Source: Candidatus Poribacteria bacterium (GTDB lineage Bacteria; Poribacteria; WGA-4E; WGA-3G). Taken from it: a DNA stretch of 41,182 nt. The notes under the pieces were generated by a model. That model saw only the letters and a list, made by a program, of their open reading frames with translations, had not been told where the DNA came from and ran no database searches. The DNA lies in NCBI GenBank assembly GCA_009843785.1, contig VYCT01000219.1, forward strand, positions 1 through 41,182. Direction: 5' to 3'. Both the position numbers and the translations under genes were made by a program. Of this stretch, positions 1 through 8,533 are shown one piece after another (positions within the stretch are counted from its first letter, which is position 1; each line of letters begins with the position of its first letter).

Positions 1-169
1 ATATAAGATAGCGTTGGATGAATGTTTAGATATAAACGTGCATCTAATTGTTAAAGTTCTTGCTTTCGATTGCGTAGCAAAACCTTAACTTCTGAAAATT
101 GTCCAAACTTGGAATACCTTTAAGACTTACACAACCGCCCTAAGGGCAGAAGAGGTGGCACCGTCCGAA

Positions 170-1189
170 ATGCTGTTATCAAGAGAGAAGTTGCATGGGA
201 ATTATGGCGATCTTATCGGTGAGAGTCCCGTGCATCTTAAAGTGCTGAAACGTATTGACACATTCGCAAAATCTTCTAAAACCGTGCTTATTTCTGGTGA
301 GACAGGAACCGGTAAAGAACTCGTCGCGCGTGCTTTGCACGCAGAGAGTCCTTATGCAATGCACCCTATCGTCATCGTGAACTGTGCGGAGATTGCAGAG
401 AACCTGATAGACAGTGAACTCTTTGGACATGAGAAGGGCGCGTTTACCGGTGCCGATCAGCGACATATAGGGCTATTTGAAACCGCATCGGGAAGCACAC
501 TGTTCCTTGACGAAATCGGGGAACTTCCCAAACCTCTACAATCAAAGTTGTTGCGGGTCCTTCAGGAAAACGAGATTCGCCGCATGGGCGGGACAAAACA
601 GATTCCAGTGTCAGTGCGCGTTCTTGCAGCTACAAATATCGACCTTATAGAGGCGGTTGCAGCAGGTAGGTTTCGCCGAGATCTCTATGAGCGATTGAAA
701 CCGCTTCATATCCGGTTGCCGGCGTTACGGGAGCGACGGGAAGACATTCCTGCGTTGGCAAAACACTTTTTGAAAAAGGAAAACAACCTTTCCAATCGAA
801 AGATAGAAGATATAAATCCAGAAGTTCTCTCGTTATTTGATGCGTACAGCTGGCCCGGGAATATCCGAGAGTTAGAAGGCATCATCGGTCGTGCTGCCCT
901 CTTAGCGGAAGAGGGTGAAATCTTACTGCCCCACTTACCACAAGATGTGCGGATGCCTCAAGCCGCCCCATTGCCGTTGACGGATGCAACAGCCGCAGCC
1001 AATCTTAACGCCGCAGAACGTTTCGTGTTACCCTTTCCGATGGATACAACTTTGAAAGAGATAGAGAAGTCAGCGATCTTGACGACTTTGGCGCGAGAGA
1101 ATGGGAATAAATCAAAAACGGCAGCGGTTTTGGGGATTAGTCAACCCACCTTGCGCGCCAAGTTACACGCCTATGAGCAAGAAGAATAG
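170..1189 (+). CDS. Sigma-54-dependent activator without sensor domain (AAA+ plus Fis-type HTH)
   Basis: This is a bacterial enhancer-binding protein that would remodel sigma-54 RNA polymerase using ATP. Numbered from the GTG at 155, the AAA+ domain shows Walker A GETGTGKE (48-55), the sigma-54 contact loop GAFTGA (95-100), Walker B TLFLDE (115-120), sensor ATN (159-161) and the arginine-finger region FRRDLYERL. A Fis-like helix-turn-helix (KSKTAAVLGISQPTLRAKL) closes the protein. No receiver, GAF or PAS domain precedes the AAA+ core, so it resembles PspF-type activators that are controlled in trans or by expression. ATG 170 is preferred because AGAGGTGG (151-158) sits upstream; GTG 155 is the alternative. 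The next 300 bases hold paired palindromes and a sigma-54 promoter, so its target is probably the adjacent operon. Family certain, start less so. Confidence 0.93.
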   Translation: MLLSREKLHGNYGDLIGESPVHLKVLKRIDTFAKSSKTVLISGETGTGKELVARALHAESPYAMHPIVIVNCAEIAENLIDSELFGHEKGAFTGADQRHIGLFETASGSTLFLDEIGELPKPLQSKLLRVLQENEIRRMGGTKQIPVSVRVLAATNIDLIEAVAAGRFRRDLYERLKPLHIRLPALRERREDIPALAKHFLKKENNLSNRKIEDINPEVLSLFDAYSWPGNIRELEGIIGRAALLAEEGEILLPHLPQDVRMPQAAPLPLTDATAAANLNAAERFVLPFPMDTTLKEIEKSAILTTLARENGNKSKTAAVLGISQPTLRAKLHAYEQEE

Positions 1190-1323
1190 GACGTTAGGAA
1201 CTTCTGTGTAAACGCGCCTACAGCGGAAAGGTTTGTTTGACCCATGGTGTCCATTCGTCTTTCTCAGGAAACTGGGTATTATGATGCTCAGTATTCGATC
1301 CAAGATCATGCGCTTGGTGTATC

Positions 1324-1346
1324 AACTGGAAAGATTCTTTCCAGTT
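1324..1346. promoter_or_regulatory. Perfect palindrome, candidate activator binding site 1
   Basis: Half-site AACTGGAAAG is followed by ATT and its exact reverse complement CTTTCCAGTT. Its centre (1335) is about 120 bp upstream of the predicted sigma-54 start point, a normal distance for an enhancer. It lies directly downstream of the activator gene. Assignment to that activator is inference. Confidence 0.65.
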
Positions 1347-1365
1347 CAGTAGAAAAAATGTTTCC

Positions 1366-1388
1366 AACTAAAAAGATTCTTTCCAGTG
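1366..1388. promoter_or_regulatory. Imperfect copy of the palindrome, candidate activator site 2
   Basis: AACTAAAAAG-ATT-CTTTCCAGTG repeats site 1, with an intact right half and a degenerate left half. The centre-to-centre distance is 42 bp, four helical turns, so both sites face the same side of the DNA, as expected for cooperative binding by an enhancer-binding protein. Confidence 0.6.
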
Positions 1389-1427
1389 GAAAAATCGTGG
1401 GATTCCCTAATAGTCAGGTTTCTCACA

Positions 1428-1444
1428 TTGGCATGATACTTGCT
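1428..1444 (+). promoter_or_regulatory. Sigma-54 (-24/-12) promoter
   Basis: TTGGCATGATACTTGCT matches the sigma-54 consensus YTGGCACG-N4-TTGCW with one mismatch. GG (1430-1431) and GC (1442-1443) are separated by exactly 10 bases. The predicted start point is near 1455, giving a leader of about 85 nt before the gene at 1539. The promoter follows a sigma-54 activator gene and two palindromes, which strongly supports it. Confidence 0.8.
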
Positions 1445-1538
1445 ACTACTATAAACGAACGTGAACTCAACTTGTAGCACATAGGGTTACCAATAGTGCC
1501 ACCAAAGATGAGTTAGTTAAAGGACAAAGGTGAATAAT

Positions 1539-2276
1539 ATGTTACGTGATTTACTTTCCAGTAGATGGTTCCAAGGTGGTTTCGCATTCTTTGTGCTGTG
1601 TGTTGGAGGCAGCCTGCTATATAGTTGGCATGTCCACCGCACCACTGATGCCGAGTTTGGAAAGAGACCGCCAGCAGTGTCGTCTATCGAAAACAAGCCT
1701 GAGACAAGTACCTCAACTGTTGATTTTCAAACCGAAGGCTTTGTGAACACACCCGACGAAACAGCGGACACACAAATGTCCGATGAAACCGAGGCAGAAA
1801 CGATAGATGAGACCGAGTTCGCGGACATGGCGGATGCGTTCTTACCCGAAGATGTTGTGTCAGCGGACGCACTCGATCCTTCAAAGATGTCACGCTTCGG
1901 ACTCGGGCCCTATCCTGAAATACCAAAAGAATGGGGCTTTATACCTAATTATTGGGAATTCATGGTCGATAGCATAGAAGATGAATTGCTCAGTCGTGTA
2001 ACCATCAAGATGAAGAAAGAGGGCACACGTTCCAAATACGGTAGTGTTGGTGTTAGTCCTACTGGACAGGTTATAGCTCTCGAAAGAGGCAGTGTCCTTG
2101 TTGAATACGAGATTGATAAGAATGGCGAGAAACGTATATGGAGCGTACTTGCTCATCCCGATGATCTATCGGCAGGGATGTACACGCGCGATAGCGAGAT
2201 TCCCTCAAATCTGAAAATTGTGACATCTGATGAAATAGCGTTTGATGCCTACGAATACTTAGGGCTTCCTAAGTAA
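1539..2276 (+). CDS. Unknown membrane-anchored protein, first gene after the sigma-54 promoter
   Basis: I do not recognise a family. From ATG 1539 the protein has about 245 residues. A short N-terminus is followed by one hydrophobic segment (about residues 10-30), and an acidic Thr/Glu/Asp-rich linker runs to about residue 110. The C-terminal part, of about 130 residues, looks folded and starts near GPYPEIPKEWGFIPNYW. The topology suggests a single-pass protein with its C-terminal domain outside the cytoplasm. ATG 1539 is chosen over GTG 1530 because AAAGG (1526-1530) is correctly spaced for the ATG. The gene is 13 bp before the next one and both lie behind the sigma-54 promoter, so they are probably co-expressed. 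Function unknown. Confidence 0.75.
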   Translation: MLRDLLSSRWFQGGFAFFVLCVGGSLLYSWHVHRTTDAEFGKRPPAVSSIENKPETSTSTVDFQTEGFVNTPDETADTQMSDETEAETIDETEFADMADAFLPEDVVSADALDPSKMSRFGLGPYPEIPKEWGFIPNYWEFMVDSIEDELLSRVTIKMKKEGTRSKYGSVGVSPTGQVIALERGSVLVEYEIDKNGEKRIWSVLAHPDDLSAGMYTRDSEIPSNLKIVTSDEIAFDAYEYLGLPK

Positions 2277-2289
2277 AGGAGTTTAATTC

Positions 2290-2847
2290 ATGAAAAAATT
2301 GACAGCGTTCTTTACGATTGCACTACTCGTTTGCATCGCAACTTTTGTTGCCTTTGCGTCTAACCGAAACCGCGATTCGTCCTGTTCCAGTTTAGTCATG
2401 GCTCAGACTGATGATAATCTCCCCGTCGAGATTAAAGTTCAATCTGAATCCAATTGGGGTGTTGATAGTCAGGGGCCTCTCTATAGCTCAGGGTCTACAG
2501 GGTATTGGTATTATCGTAGCGGCGAAGATTTAATGATTAGTATCAATGGTGCCGCGTCTGTTTCTTGCTCTACAGATAACGAGGACTACAGAACAACTTA
2601 TAGCGTGTCTGCGAAAGTGCCAGGGAATTTAGACATCCCGCCTGAACGAACCCCAGACACACTACCAAAGGATGGTTCTTTCTCTCATTATGTATACCGA
2701 GCTGGTGATGGCAATGGCAAGTTGTATGGCAGGAGCGACGCAGGCGGGAGTGCATCAGCAACTGGTAAGGATCCAAATGGTGACCAACACGGCACCTCCG
2801 CCGAGGCCCCAACACCGGCCACTGCCCGCACTTTGTATGAATACTAA
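2290..2847 (+). CDS. Unknown secreted protein, second gene of the sigma-54 unit
   Basis: A 185-aa protein with a clear signal peptide: MKK, a hydrophobic core (FFTIALLVCIATFVAFA), then a probable cleavage near residue 24. The mature part is polar, rich in Gly, Ser and Thr and of low complexity towards the C-terminus. It has two cysteines in the mature region (one near the start, one in the middle). No family is recognised. AAAGGAG lies eight bases before ATG 2290, a strong ribosome site. The gene follows the membrane-anchored protein by 13 bp. An extracytoplasmic role together with that neighbour is likely, but the function is unknown. Confidence 0.75.
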   Translation: MKKLTAFFTIALLVCIATFVAFASNRNRDSSCSSLVMAQTDDNLPVEIKVQSESNWGVDSQGPLYSSGSTGYWYYRSGEDLMISINGAASVSCSTDNEDYRTTYSVSAKVPGNLDIPPERTPDTLPKDGSFSHYVYRAGDGNGKLYGRSDAGGSASATGKDPNGDQHGTSAEAPTPATARTLYEY

Positions 2848-2910
2848 CAATTCTGGTTGTGATCTGTGTGAGGCGTATAGATAGCAGAGACACTCACGAA
2901 AGCACCTTTC

Positions 2911-3135
2911 TTGAAACGCGCCGGTTATCTCTTGATAGCTGGCGCGTTCATTGGATTGGCCGTTATCTTTGCTGTGCGTTTTCCTACGTCCTCGCCCCCG
3001 TCGTGGAAAGGACAACCCCCCTGTCGCGTCGCGATGCCCGGTCCCTGCCTGCATCCCTACCAAAAACTGGCGAGGTTTCAAACCTCGCCAGGAAATAAAG
3101 GCTTATTTTCCGCGCCAACGGCACGTCCGCTATAA
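2911..3135 (+). CDS. Possible small membrane protein (weak)
   Basis: The frame opens at TTG 2911 with a convincing membrane helix (KRAGYLLIAGAFIGLAVIFA) followed by a Pro-rich tail. The tail runs through a 12-bp palindrome at 3067-3091, which looks like intergenic repeat rather than coding sequence. No ribosome site is visible. It may be a third gene of the sigma-54 unit, a decayed gene end, or chance. Confidence 0.25.
   Translation: MKRAGYLLIAGAFIGLAVIFAVRFPTSSPPSWKGQPPCRVAMPGPCLHPYQKLARFQTSPGNKGLFSAPTARPL
3067..3091. terminator. Palindrome between convergent genes, possible bidirectional terminator
   Basis: CTGGCGAGGTTT pairs perfectly with AAACCTCGCCAG across one base. It lies between the plus-strand sigma-54 operon and the 3' end of dnaN, where both transcripts must stop. 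There is no T-run on either side, so it may be a dispersed repeat that serves as a stop rather than a textbook intrinsic terminator. Confidence 0.5.
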
Positions 3136-3147
3136 GAAGCATATCTC

Positions 3148-4260
3148 TTATTCCGAAGGGCCTTCCAAACGCATCGGCATAATGAGGGAAATATATTCAT
3201 CATCGCTGACCGGCTTAATAAGGACGGGGTTCAACTCGCCTATAAACTCAATGGCTAAAGACTCGGTTTGAATGTGTGCCAACGCCTGTACCAACAAACG
3301 CGCATCAAGACCGATCCTTACACTCGCGTTCCCAGACGCTACAGGCACCGTTTCGTGTGCCTCTCCTAATTCAGGAGTCCTTGCGGAAACCTGAATCTGT
3401 TCTGTATCAATCTCTAAACAGATCAAATAGTTCTTCGGGTTTGACAGCAGTGCCACACGCCGTGTTGCGCTCAAAATCTGATCTCTCGAAACGACCGTTC
3501 TGCCATCAGTGGATTCAGGAATAATCTTCTCATAATTCGGATACTCGCCCTCCACGAGGCGTGTCGTCAAGGTGGCATTCCCATCGGTAAAGAGGATCTG
3601 GTTCTCAAAAATAGAGACCTCCACTTCGCCAGCATCGACAAAAGTTTTGGCGATCTCTCGAACCGCCTTGAGTGGGACAATGAACCCGCTGGCTTCCCCG
3701 GATGTGTTAAGCGACTCGCAGTGTGTGAGCGCGAGACGTTTCCCATCAGTCGCAACGACTTCCGTCCTGTCCGTCAGAAGATTAAAGTAGAGTCCGTTAA
3801 GAAAATAGCGAACCTCTTCTGTAGACGCAGCAAATTCCGTTTTTTGGATGACATCCATTAACGTCTCTCCACCGATCGACAACGCTTCGCCTTCAACAGA
3901 AGGCAGCTGCGGGAACTCTTCATCGGGCAGCCCGATAATCTTGTAGACACCGTCGCCGCACGTAATTTCAACCCGGTCGTTGGCTGTCGTCACCAAGTCT
4001 ATCGGTTTATCCACGGGCAACTCTTTGACAATATCCACCAACTTCTTGGCGGAGACAGTGAACGCCCCATCCTCTTTGACTGCCCCATCAACTTGCATCT
4101 TGATGCCGACTTCCAAATCCGTCGCGATACACTCAATCCTGCTATCCTCCGCTCGGATGAGCACATTCGAGAGGATAGGTAAGGTATTCCGCCCCCCTGT
4201 GACCCCTTGCAGTACCTGTAAGGCGTATAACAGGTCATCTTTTTCAAAAGTTAATTCCAT
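3148..4260 (-). CDS. dnaN: DNA polymerase III beta subunit (sliding clamp)
   Basis: The 370-aa protein is full length for the bacterial clamp and carries the family's features throughout: N-terminal LQGVTGGRNTLPILSNVLI, the central VSAKKLVDIVKELP and YFLNGLYF segments, and the C-terminal VLIKP followed by the conserved end SLIMPMRL. The clamp forms a dimer ring around DNA, loaded by the clamp loader, and tethers the polymerase. dnaA and recF are not beside it here, so the usual dnaA-dnaN-recF order is broken or lies elsewhere. A good minus-strand promoter is at 4348-4376, and the gene ends close to a palindrome shared with the convergent operon. Confidence 0.97.
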   Translation of the reverse strand: MELTFEKDDLLYALQVLQGVTGGRNTLPILSNVLIRAEDSRIECIATDLEVGIKMQVDGAVKEDGAFTVSAKKLVDIVKELPVDKPIDLVTTANDRVEITCGDGVYKIIGLPDEEFPQLPSVEGEALSIGGETLMDVIQKTEFAASTEEVRYFLNGLYFNLLTDRTEVVATDGKRLALTHCESLNTSGEASGFIVPLKAVREIAKTFVDAGEVEVSIFENQILFTDGNATLTTRLVEGEYPNYEKIIPESTDGRTVVSRDQILSATRRVALLSNPKNYLICLEIDTEQIQVSARTPELGEAHETVPVASGNASVRIGLDARLLVQALAHIQTESLAIEFIGELNPVLIKPVSDDEYISLIMPMRLEGPSE

Positions 4261-4328
4261 CCCAAAATCTCCGTATCAAAAATTGCGAATTCGATTCAGA
4301 AGCATTCAGCCAATTTGGACAAAAAATC

Positions 4329-4357
4329 TTGACAAGCGTCTCCATTTAGTATAACAT
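4329..4357 (+). promoter_or_regulatory. Probable plus-strand promoter facing the DUF6785-type gene
   Basis: TTGACA (4329-4334) is followed 17 bases later by TAACAT, or 15 bases later by TATAAC. It faces away from dnaN and would give a leader of about 180 nt. The core overlaps the dnaN promoter, so the two may compete for polymerase. Confidence 0.4.
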
Positions 4358-4376
4358 ATTCAGTGCATACAGTAAA
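4348..4376 (-). promoter_or_regulatory. Probable sigma-70-type promoter of dnaN
   Basis: On the minus strand, TTTACT (-35) and TATACT (-10) are separated by exactly 17 bases. The start point would be near 4341, about 80 nt before the dnaN ATG. It overlaps a plus-strand promoter candidate. Confidence 0.55.
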
Positions 4377-4541
4377 GAAAAATTTCAGCAATTTCATTCA
4401 GTTTTGAAAATAAATTCTACAACACCGCGTCCACTTTACAACTCAAGCTTCCTAACAAGATATATACCAGAGCCCTTAGTTTTTACAGACCACAATCGAA
4501 TCGACAAAAAAACTAACGGGTATCGTTCTTCTCCTTAAAAT

Positions 4542-6473
4542 ATGCACACTACGGACTCACGCGCCTCACAGGCAATCGCGAAACGCGCAGTGCTCATTGG
4601 CACTATCCTTATCATTGGGAATAGTTACTGGATCGCTTACGTTGAGATGATTTGGCATACCGCGCATCTGACAACCGTCGCGATGTCTGTCAATGTCATG
4701 TTCGGTATTTTGGCGATGACGTTGTTGAACATCGGCGTACGGCGTATCTTTCCACGGATTGCCTTGGCACCGCGCGACCTTCTTGTCGTCTATAGTATGC
4801 TCGCTGTCGGGAGCGCGTTTTCAGGACACGACTGTATTCCACGCCTGATGGGACTCATCCCGTATGCCTTCCGCTTCGCGACACCGGAAAACGATTGGGA
4901 GGCACTCCTCTTTCACCATCTCCCCGAATGGCTCGTCGTGAAACATCCGAAAACAGTTACCGACTTCTACGAAGGCGACGTAAACTTTTTTACGGAAGGG
5001 TATGTACAGCATTGGATTATACCGATCCTCTCTTGGTCCGCAGTGATCTTCCTACTAATGCTCATCTTTCTCTGCTTGACTGCGCTCCTTCGTAAGCAGT
5101 GGATCGAAAATGAGAAACTCGCGTATCCGATTATCCAGATTCCTTTAGAGATTACCACCAACCGCGGCATCTTCAGGAACCGCTTGCTCTGGATCGGTTT
5201 CGGGATAGCGATGGGCATCAATCTGATCAACGGGCTGCAGTACTTCTTTCCTGTGCTTCCAGAGATTCCGGTCCGAAAGTACAATCTTAATATCTACTTC
5301 ACACAGAAACCGTGGAACGCCATGGGCAGTACGCCGCTCCGGTTCCATCCGTATCTGATCGGTTTCTCGTTCATTCTGCCGTTAGATTTAGCGTTCTCGT
5401 GCACATTTTTCTATCTCATGAAGAAGGTACAACTGCTATTCGGAAGTGCCGTCGGTATCGCAACGTTCCCAGGTTACCCATTTCTTGGAGAACAGGGTGC
5501 AGGTGCCTTATTGGCACTGCTTGCGATTGCGTGCTGGCATGCGCGAAAGCACTTCGCGTCCGTGCTGAGACAAGTCGTGCGTCCAAATCGCGCCGAGTCA
5601 CGAACCGAGGCACTCTCATATCGGAGTGCGATGATAACGCTCGGGGTCTGTCTACTGCTTCTCGCGGTTTTCTGCATCCGGGGCGGGATGTCGCTGTGGG
5701 CATTCGCGATTTATATCGGTATCTACCTCACCATCGTCGTCGGGTTAACTCGGATGCGAGCCGAATTGGGACCGCCGATACACGCTATCGGGTATCTCAC
5801 GCCACAATATATGATGATCTCGCTCCTCGGTACACGGCGTTTGCGTCCGGGCAACCTAACGATGCTCTCGCTGATGAATTGGCTCAGTGGTGCGAGCTAC
5901 GCCTCTTTCCGAACACACCCGATGCCAGAGCAATTAGAGGCGTTCAAACTTGCCGAGCGTACCGGCATCCGAAACCGAACGATGTTCACAGTCTTAGTCA
6001 TCGCGAGTCTCGTCGGTATCCTATCAAGTCTGATTCTCTACCCTTATGCGATTTATAGCGAGGGCGTGGCTGCAGGTTCAGAGCAGATTCATGCCGGTGG
6101 TGCCGACACATATAACTTCCTCTCATCGTGGTTAGTGAATCCGAAACCGACGGATTGGCTCGCGACCTCGGTGTTAGGTTTAACGTTTGCAGCGAATTTG
6201 GGCATCATGTTCCTGCGTGCGCGTTTTGTATGGTGTCCGTTGCACCCAGCAGGATACGTTATCGGTGTCGCGCCAGGGACAACAGATGTCATCTGGTTTC
6301 CGCTGCTTCTTGCGATGGTCGCAAAATGGCTTATCCTAAAGCACGGCGGTATTAACGCCTATCGGAAAGCGGTGCCATTTTTCATCGGTCTGGTGTTAGG
6401 AGAGGCGTTGATGGGATGTTTCTGGCCCCTACTGAGCCTCGTACTGAGGTCGTCAGAGTATAGTTGGATTTAG
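4542..6473 (+). CDS. Large polytopic membrane protein, DUF6785/DUF6784 type
   Basis: A 643-aa protein with roughly a dozen or more hydrophobic helices spread over its length. Segments such as RMRAELGPPIHAIGYLTPQY, LMNWLSGASYASFRTHPMPE and the end AGYVIGVAPGTTDVIWFPLL are, to my recollection, typical of the DUF6785/DUF6784 family, which is distantly like oligopeptide transporters (OPT) and is expanded in Poribacteria-like and other uncultured lineages. A transporter role at the inner membrane is inferred; the substrate is unknown. No other gene shares the transcript: dnaN is divergent and the following ABC operon has its own promoter. No good ribosome site precedes ATG 4542. Confidence 0.8.
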   Translation: MHTTDSRASQAIAKRAVLIGTILIIGNSYWIAYVEMIWHTAHLTTVAMSVNVMFGILAMTLLNIGVRRIFPRIALAPRDLLVVYSMLAVGSAFSGHDCIPRLMGLIPYAFRFATPENDWEALLFHHLPEWLVVKHPKTVTDFYEGDVNFFTEGYVQHWIIPILSWSAVIFLLMLIFLCLTALLRKQWIENEKLAYPIIQIPLEITTNRGIFRNRLLWIGFGIAMGINLINGLQYFFPVLPEIPVRKYNLNIYFTQKPWNAMGSTPLRFHPYLIGFSFILPLDLAFSCTFFYLMKKVQLLFGSAVGIATFPGYPFLGEQGAGALLALLAIACWHARKHFASVLRQVVRPNRAESRTEALSYRSAMITLGVCLLLLAVFCIRGGMSLWAFAIYIGIYLTIVVGLTRMRAELGPPIHAIGYLTPQYMMISLLGTRRLRPGNLTMLSLMNWLSGASYASFRTHPMPEQLEAFKLAERTGIRNRTMFTVLVIASLVGILSSLILYPYAIYSEGVAAGSEQIHAGGADTYNFLSSWLVNPKPTDWLATSVLGLTFAANLGIMFLRARFVWCPLHPAGYVIGVAPGTTDVIWFPLLLAMVAKWLILKHGGINAYRKAVPFFIGLVLGEALMGCFWPLLSLVLRSSEYSWI

Positions 6474-6500
6474 CGTTTCGTTTGATGAATCAATTTTTTC

Positions 6501-6529
6501 TTGACATTCGGCAAATTCTATGCTAATAT
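6501..6529 (+). promoter_or_regulatory. Promoter of the gliding-type ABC operon
   Basis: TTGACA is followed after 17 bases by TAATAT in an AT-rich stretch. The start point would be near 6537, leaving a leader of about 140 nt before the ATPase gene at 6680. Confidence 0.5.
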
Positions 6530-6679
6530 TATAAAATATACATTCCACTTTGAGGCACGTCAGGAAGTTTATACTCCCTAACTCTCCATTCCTAAAAGAC
6601 GGGAACCAACTTTAAAGGAAACCGTTTTTTCGACAACGGAGAAAAAACGAGCGATGGGCCCATAATTAAAAGTAAAAAA

Positions 6680-7708
6680 ATGATTGAAGTTAGAGAACTC
6701 ACAAAATCCTATGGACCTACGGTTGCTGTCAACCAGGTCTCATTCGAGGCACACGCCGGTGAAGTCGTAGGGTTCATTGGTCCGAATGGCGCGGGGAAAA
6801 CCACAACGATGCGCATCCTCACCTGCTATCTCACAGCAGATGCCGGGAGTGCTACCGTCGCAGGTTATGATGTCCTTGAAAACGCTATTGATGTCAGAAA
6901 AAACGTCGGGTATCTCCCTGAGAGCGCGCCGCTCTATGTGGATATGGGCATCCTTGAATACCTCAACTTTATGACGGAAGTTCGGAACATTCCCAAAAAC
7001 CAACGCAAAGATAGGGTCAAATCGGTTATTGACATCTGTGGACTTGACGGGGTCATCCAAAAAGATATTGGTGAACTCTCAAAAGGCTACCGGCAACGCG
7101 TCGGGTTAGCACAAAGTCTCATCCACGATCCACCTATCCTAATTTTAGACGAACCTACCTCCGGGCTTGACCCCAGTCAAACGATTGAAATCCGAAATCT
7201 GATTAAGGAGATCGGGAAAGAAAAACTGGTACTCTTTAGTACCCACATTCTGCCGGAGGTGGCTGCGACTTGCAGCCGAATTCTTATGATCAATCGTGGA
7301 GAGATTGTCGCAAACGGAACCCTTGAAGAACTTATTAGCCAGGTTCGGGTTGAAAACAAATTCCATATTGCCATCCGTGGCGAGGCGGAAGCGATTACAG
7401 CAAAATTGCATGAATTGCAGGGTATTGCTGAACATACGCATGTCAAGACAGACAACGGTGTCGTCGGCTACGACATCACTGCAACGCAAGAAAACGACAC
7501 CATTGCTGAGACCCTCTTTCAGACTGTTGTGCAAAACGGGTGGAGCCTGGTTGAACTGCGCCAAGAATCTGCGGATTTGGAGCAGGTGTTCCTTCACTTT
7601 ACTGCGAACTCAGGCAGAGAAATCTCGTCCATGACAGCACCTTCAAGACCAGAACCGCGTTCCACCAAGGCAGCAACAGATACAGTTGCGCCTTCAGAAG
7701 AAGAATAA
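6680..7708 (+). CDS. ABC transporter ATPase, GldA-like
   Basis: The 342-aa protein has Walker A GPNGAGKTTT, signature LSKGYRQRVGLAQ, Walker B LILDEPTSGLDP and switch histidine FSTHI. After the roughly 220-residue ATPase core there is a regulatory-like C-terminal domain, as in the NatA/CcmA/GldA group of ABC-2 exporters, and then a Pro/Thr/Glu-rich tail. It hydrolyses ATP on the cytoplasmic side to drive the permease encoded 93 bp downstream. The following GldG-like and DUF4340 genes identify this as a gliding-type ABC-2 system. In Bacteroidetes the Gld ABC genes are linked to gliding, but similar operons occur in many non-gliding phyla, so the cargo is unknown. Confidence 0.92.
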   Translation: MIEVRELTKSYGPTVAVNQVSFEAHAGEVVGFIGPNGAGKTTTMRILTCYLTADAGSATVAGYDVLENAIDVRKNVGYLPESAPLYVDMGILEYLNFMTEVRNIPKNQRKDRVKSVIDICGLDGVIQKDIGELSKGYRQRVGLAQSLIHDPPILILDEPTSGLDPSQTIEIRNLIKEIGKEKLVLFSTHILPEVAATCSRILMINRGEIVANGTLEELISQVRVENKFHIAIRGEAEAITAKLHELQGIAEHTHVKTDNGVVGYDITATQENDTIAETLFQTVVQNGWSLVELRQESADLEQVFLHFTANSGREISSMTAPSRPEPRSTKAATDTVAPSEEE

Positions 7709-7801
7709 GGAGCCGGTTAACATTTTTTGGAAAATTTGGTAAAAACACTTCCAATTAGGGTTTCCTAAAACCACATCCTGTTTGTATAAAATAGAATACT
7801 T

Positions 7802-8518
7802 ATGCAGAACATCACAGCTATTCTCAAAAAGGAATTCAGAAGTTATTTCAATTCGCCTATCGCGTATATTTTCATCACATTTTTCCTCGGCATCTCTTCA
7901 TGGCTCTTCTTCCAGAGTTTCTTTCTCGCGAATCAGGCTGAAATGCGTGGATTTTTCGGGTTAATGCCGTGGATCTTCCTATTTTTTATCCCTGCTGTCA
8001 CGATGAAACTCTGGGCTGAAGAAAAGAAAATCGGCACGATAGAAATCCTGATGACCCTCCCTATTCGAGATTATGAGGTCGTCATCGGTAAATTCTTAGC
8101 GTGTCTCGCGCTCCTTGCGGTAACAATTCTACTGACGCTCGTCGTCCCATTCTCAGTCATGTACCTCGGGAATCCCGATGTTGGGACACTGATTACCGGC
8201 TACATCGGACTTTTGTTAATGGGTGCCGCCTATATCGCGATCGGGTTCTTCGCCTCAACACTAACAGAAAATCAGATCGTCGCTTTCATTATCGGTATTG
8301 TTGTCTGTCTGACCTTACTCCTGATAGGTGAAGACATTGTGCTTTTCAAGACCCCGAATTGGTTGTACCCGATTTTCAGTTACCTTGGACTCGGTGCGCA
8401 TTACAGTAGCATTTTGCGCGGTGTGCTTGACTCCCGCGACATTATCTACTATCTGTCAGTCATCGCTTTTTTTCTCTATTTAAGCACATTGGCAGTTGAA
8501 AGCCGAAAATGGCGTTAG
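7802..8518 (+). CDS. ABC-2 type permease, GldF-like
   Basis: A 238-aa membrane protein with about six hydrophobic helices. It begins with the typical QNITAILKKEFRSYFNSPIAYIF motif region (an amphipathic coupling helix before TM1) and includes MKLWAEEKKIGTIEILMTLP, the conserved segment of ABC-2 permeases that touches the ATPase. It forms the membrane channel for the upstream ATPase. It lies 15 bp before the GldG-like gene, with that gene's ribosome site directly after its stop codon, so the two are co-transcribed. Confidence 0.9.
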   Translation: MQNITAILKKEFRSYFNSPIAYIFITFFLGISSWLFFQSFFLANQAEMRGFFGLMPWIFLFFIPAVTMKLWAEEKKIGTIEILMTLPIRDYEVVIGKFLACLALLAVTILLTLVVPFSVMYLGNPDVGTLITGYIGLLLMGAAYIAIGFFASTLTENQIVAFIIGIVVCLTLLLIGEDIVLFKTPNWLYPIFSYLGLGAHYSSILRGVLDSRDIIYYLSVIAFFLYLSTLAVESRKWR

Positions 8519-8533
8519 AAAGGAGAAACTGTC

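Noticed and set aside
1244-1477. 77-codon plus-strand ORF
   Set aside because: It covers both palindromes and the sigma-54 promoter, repeats a peptide only because the DNA sites repeat, and has no ribosome site.
2755-3081. 108-codon minus-strand ORF across the 2848-3147 gap
   Set aside because: Low-complexity basic peptide, antisense to the secreted protein's end, no ribosome site or family signal.
5312-6058. 248-codon ORF inside the DUF6785-type gene
   Set aside because: Same strand, other frame, Arg/His-rich shadow with no ribosome site; the main frame has clear family motifs.
7145-7597. 150-codon minus-strand ORF within the ABC ATPase gene
   Set aside because: Antisense shadow of a gene with full Walker and signature motifs.
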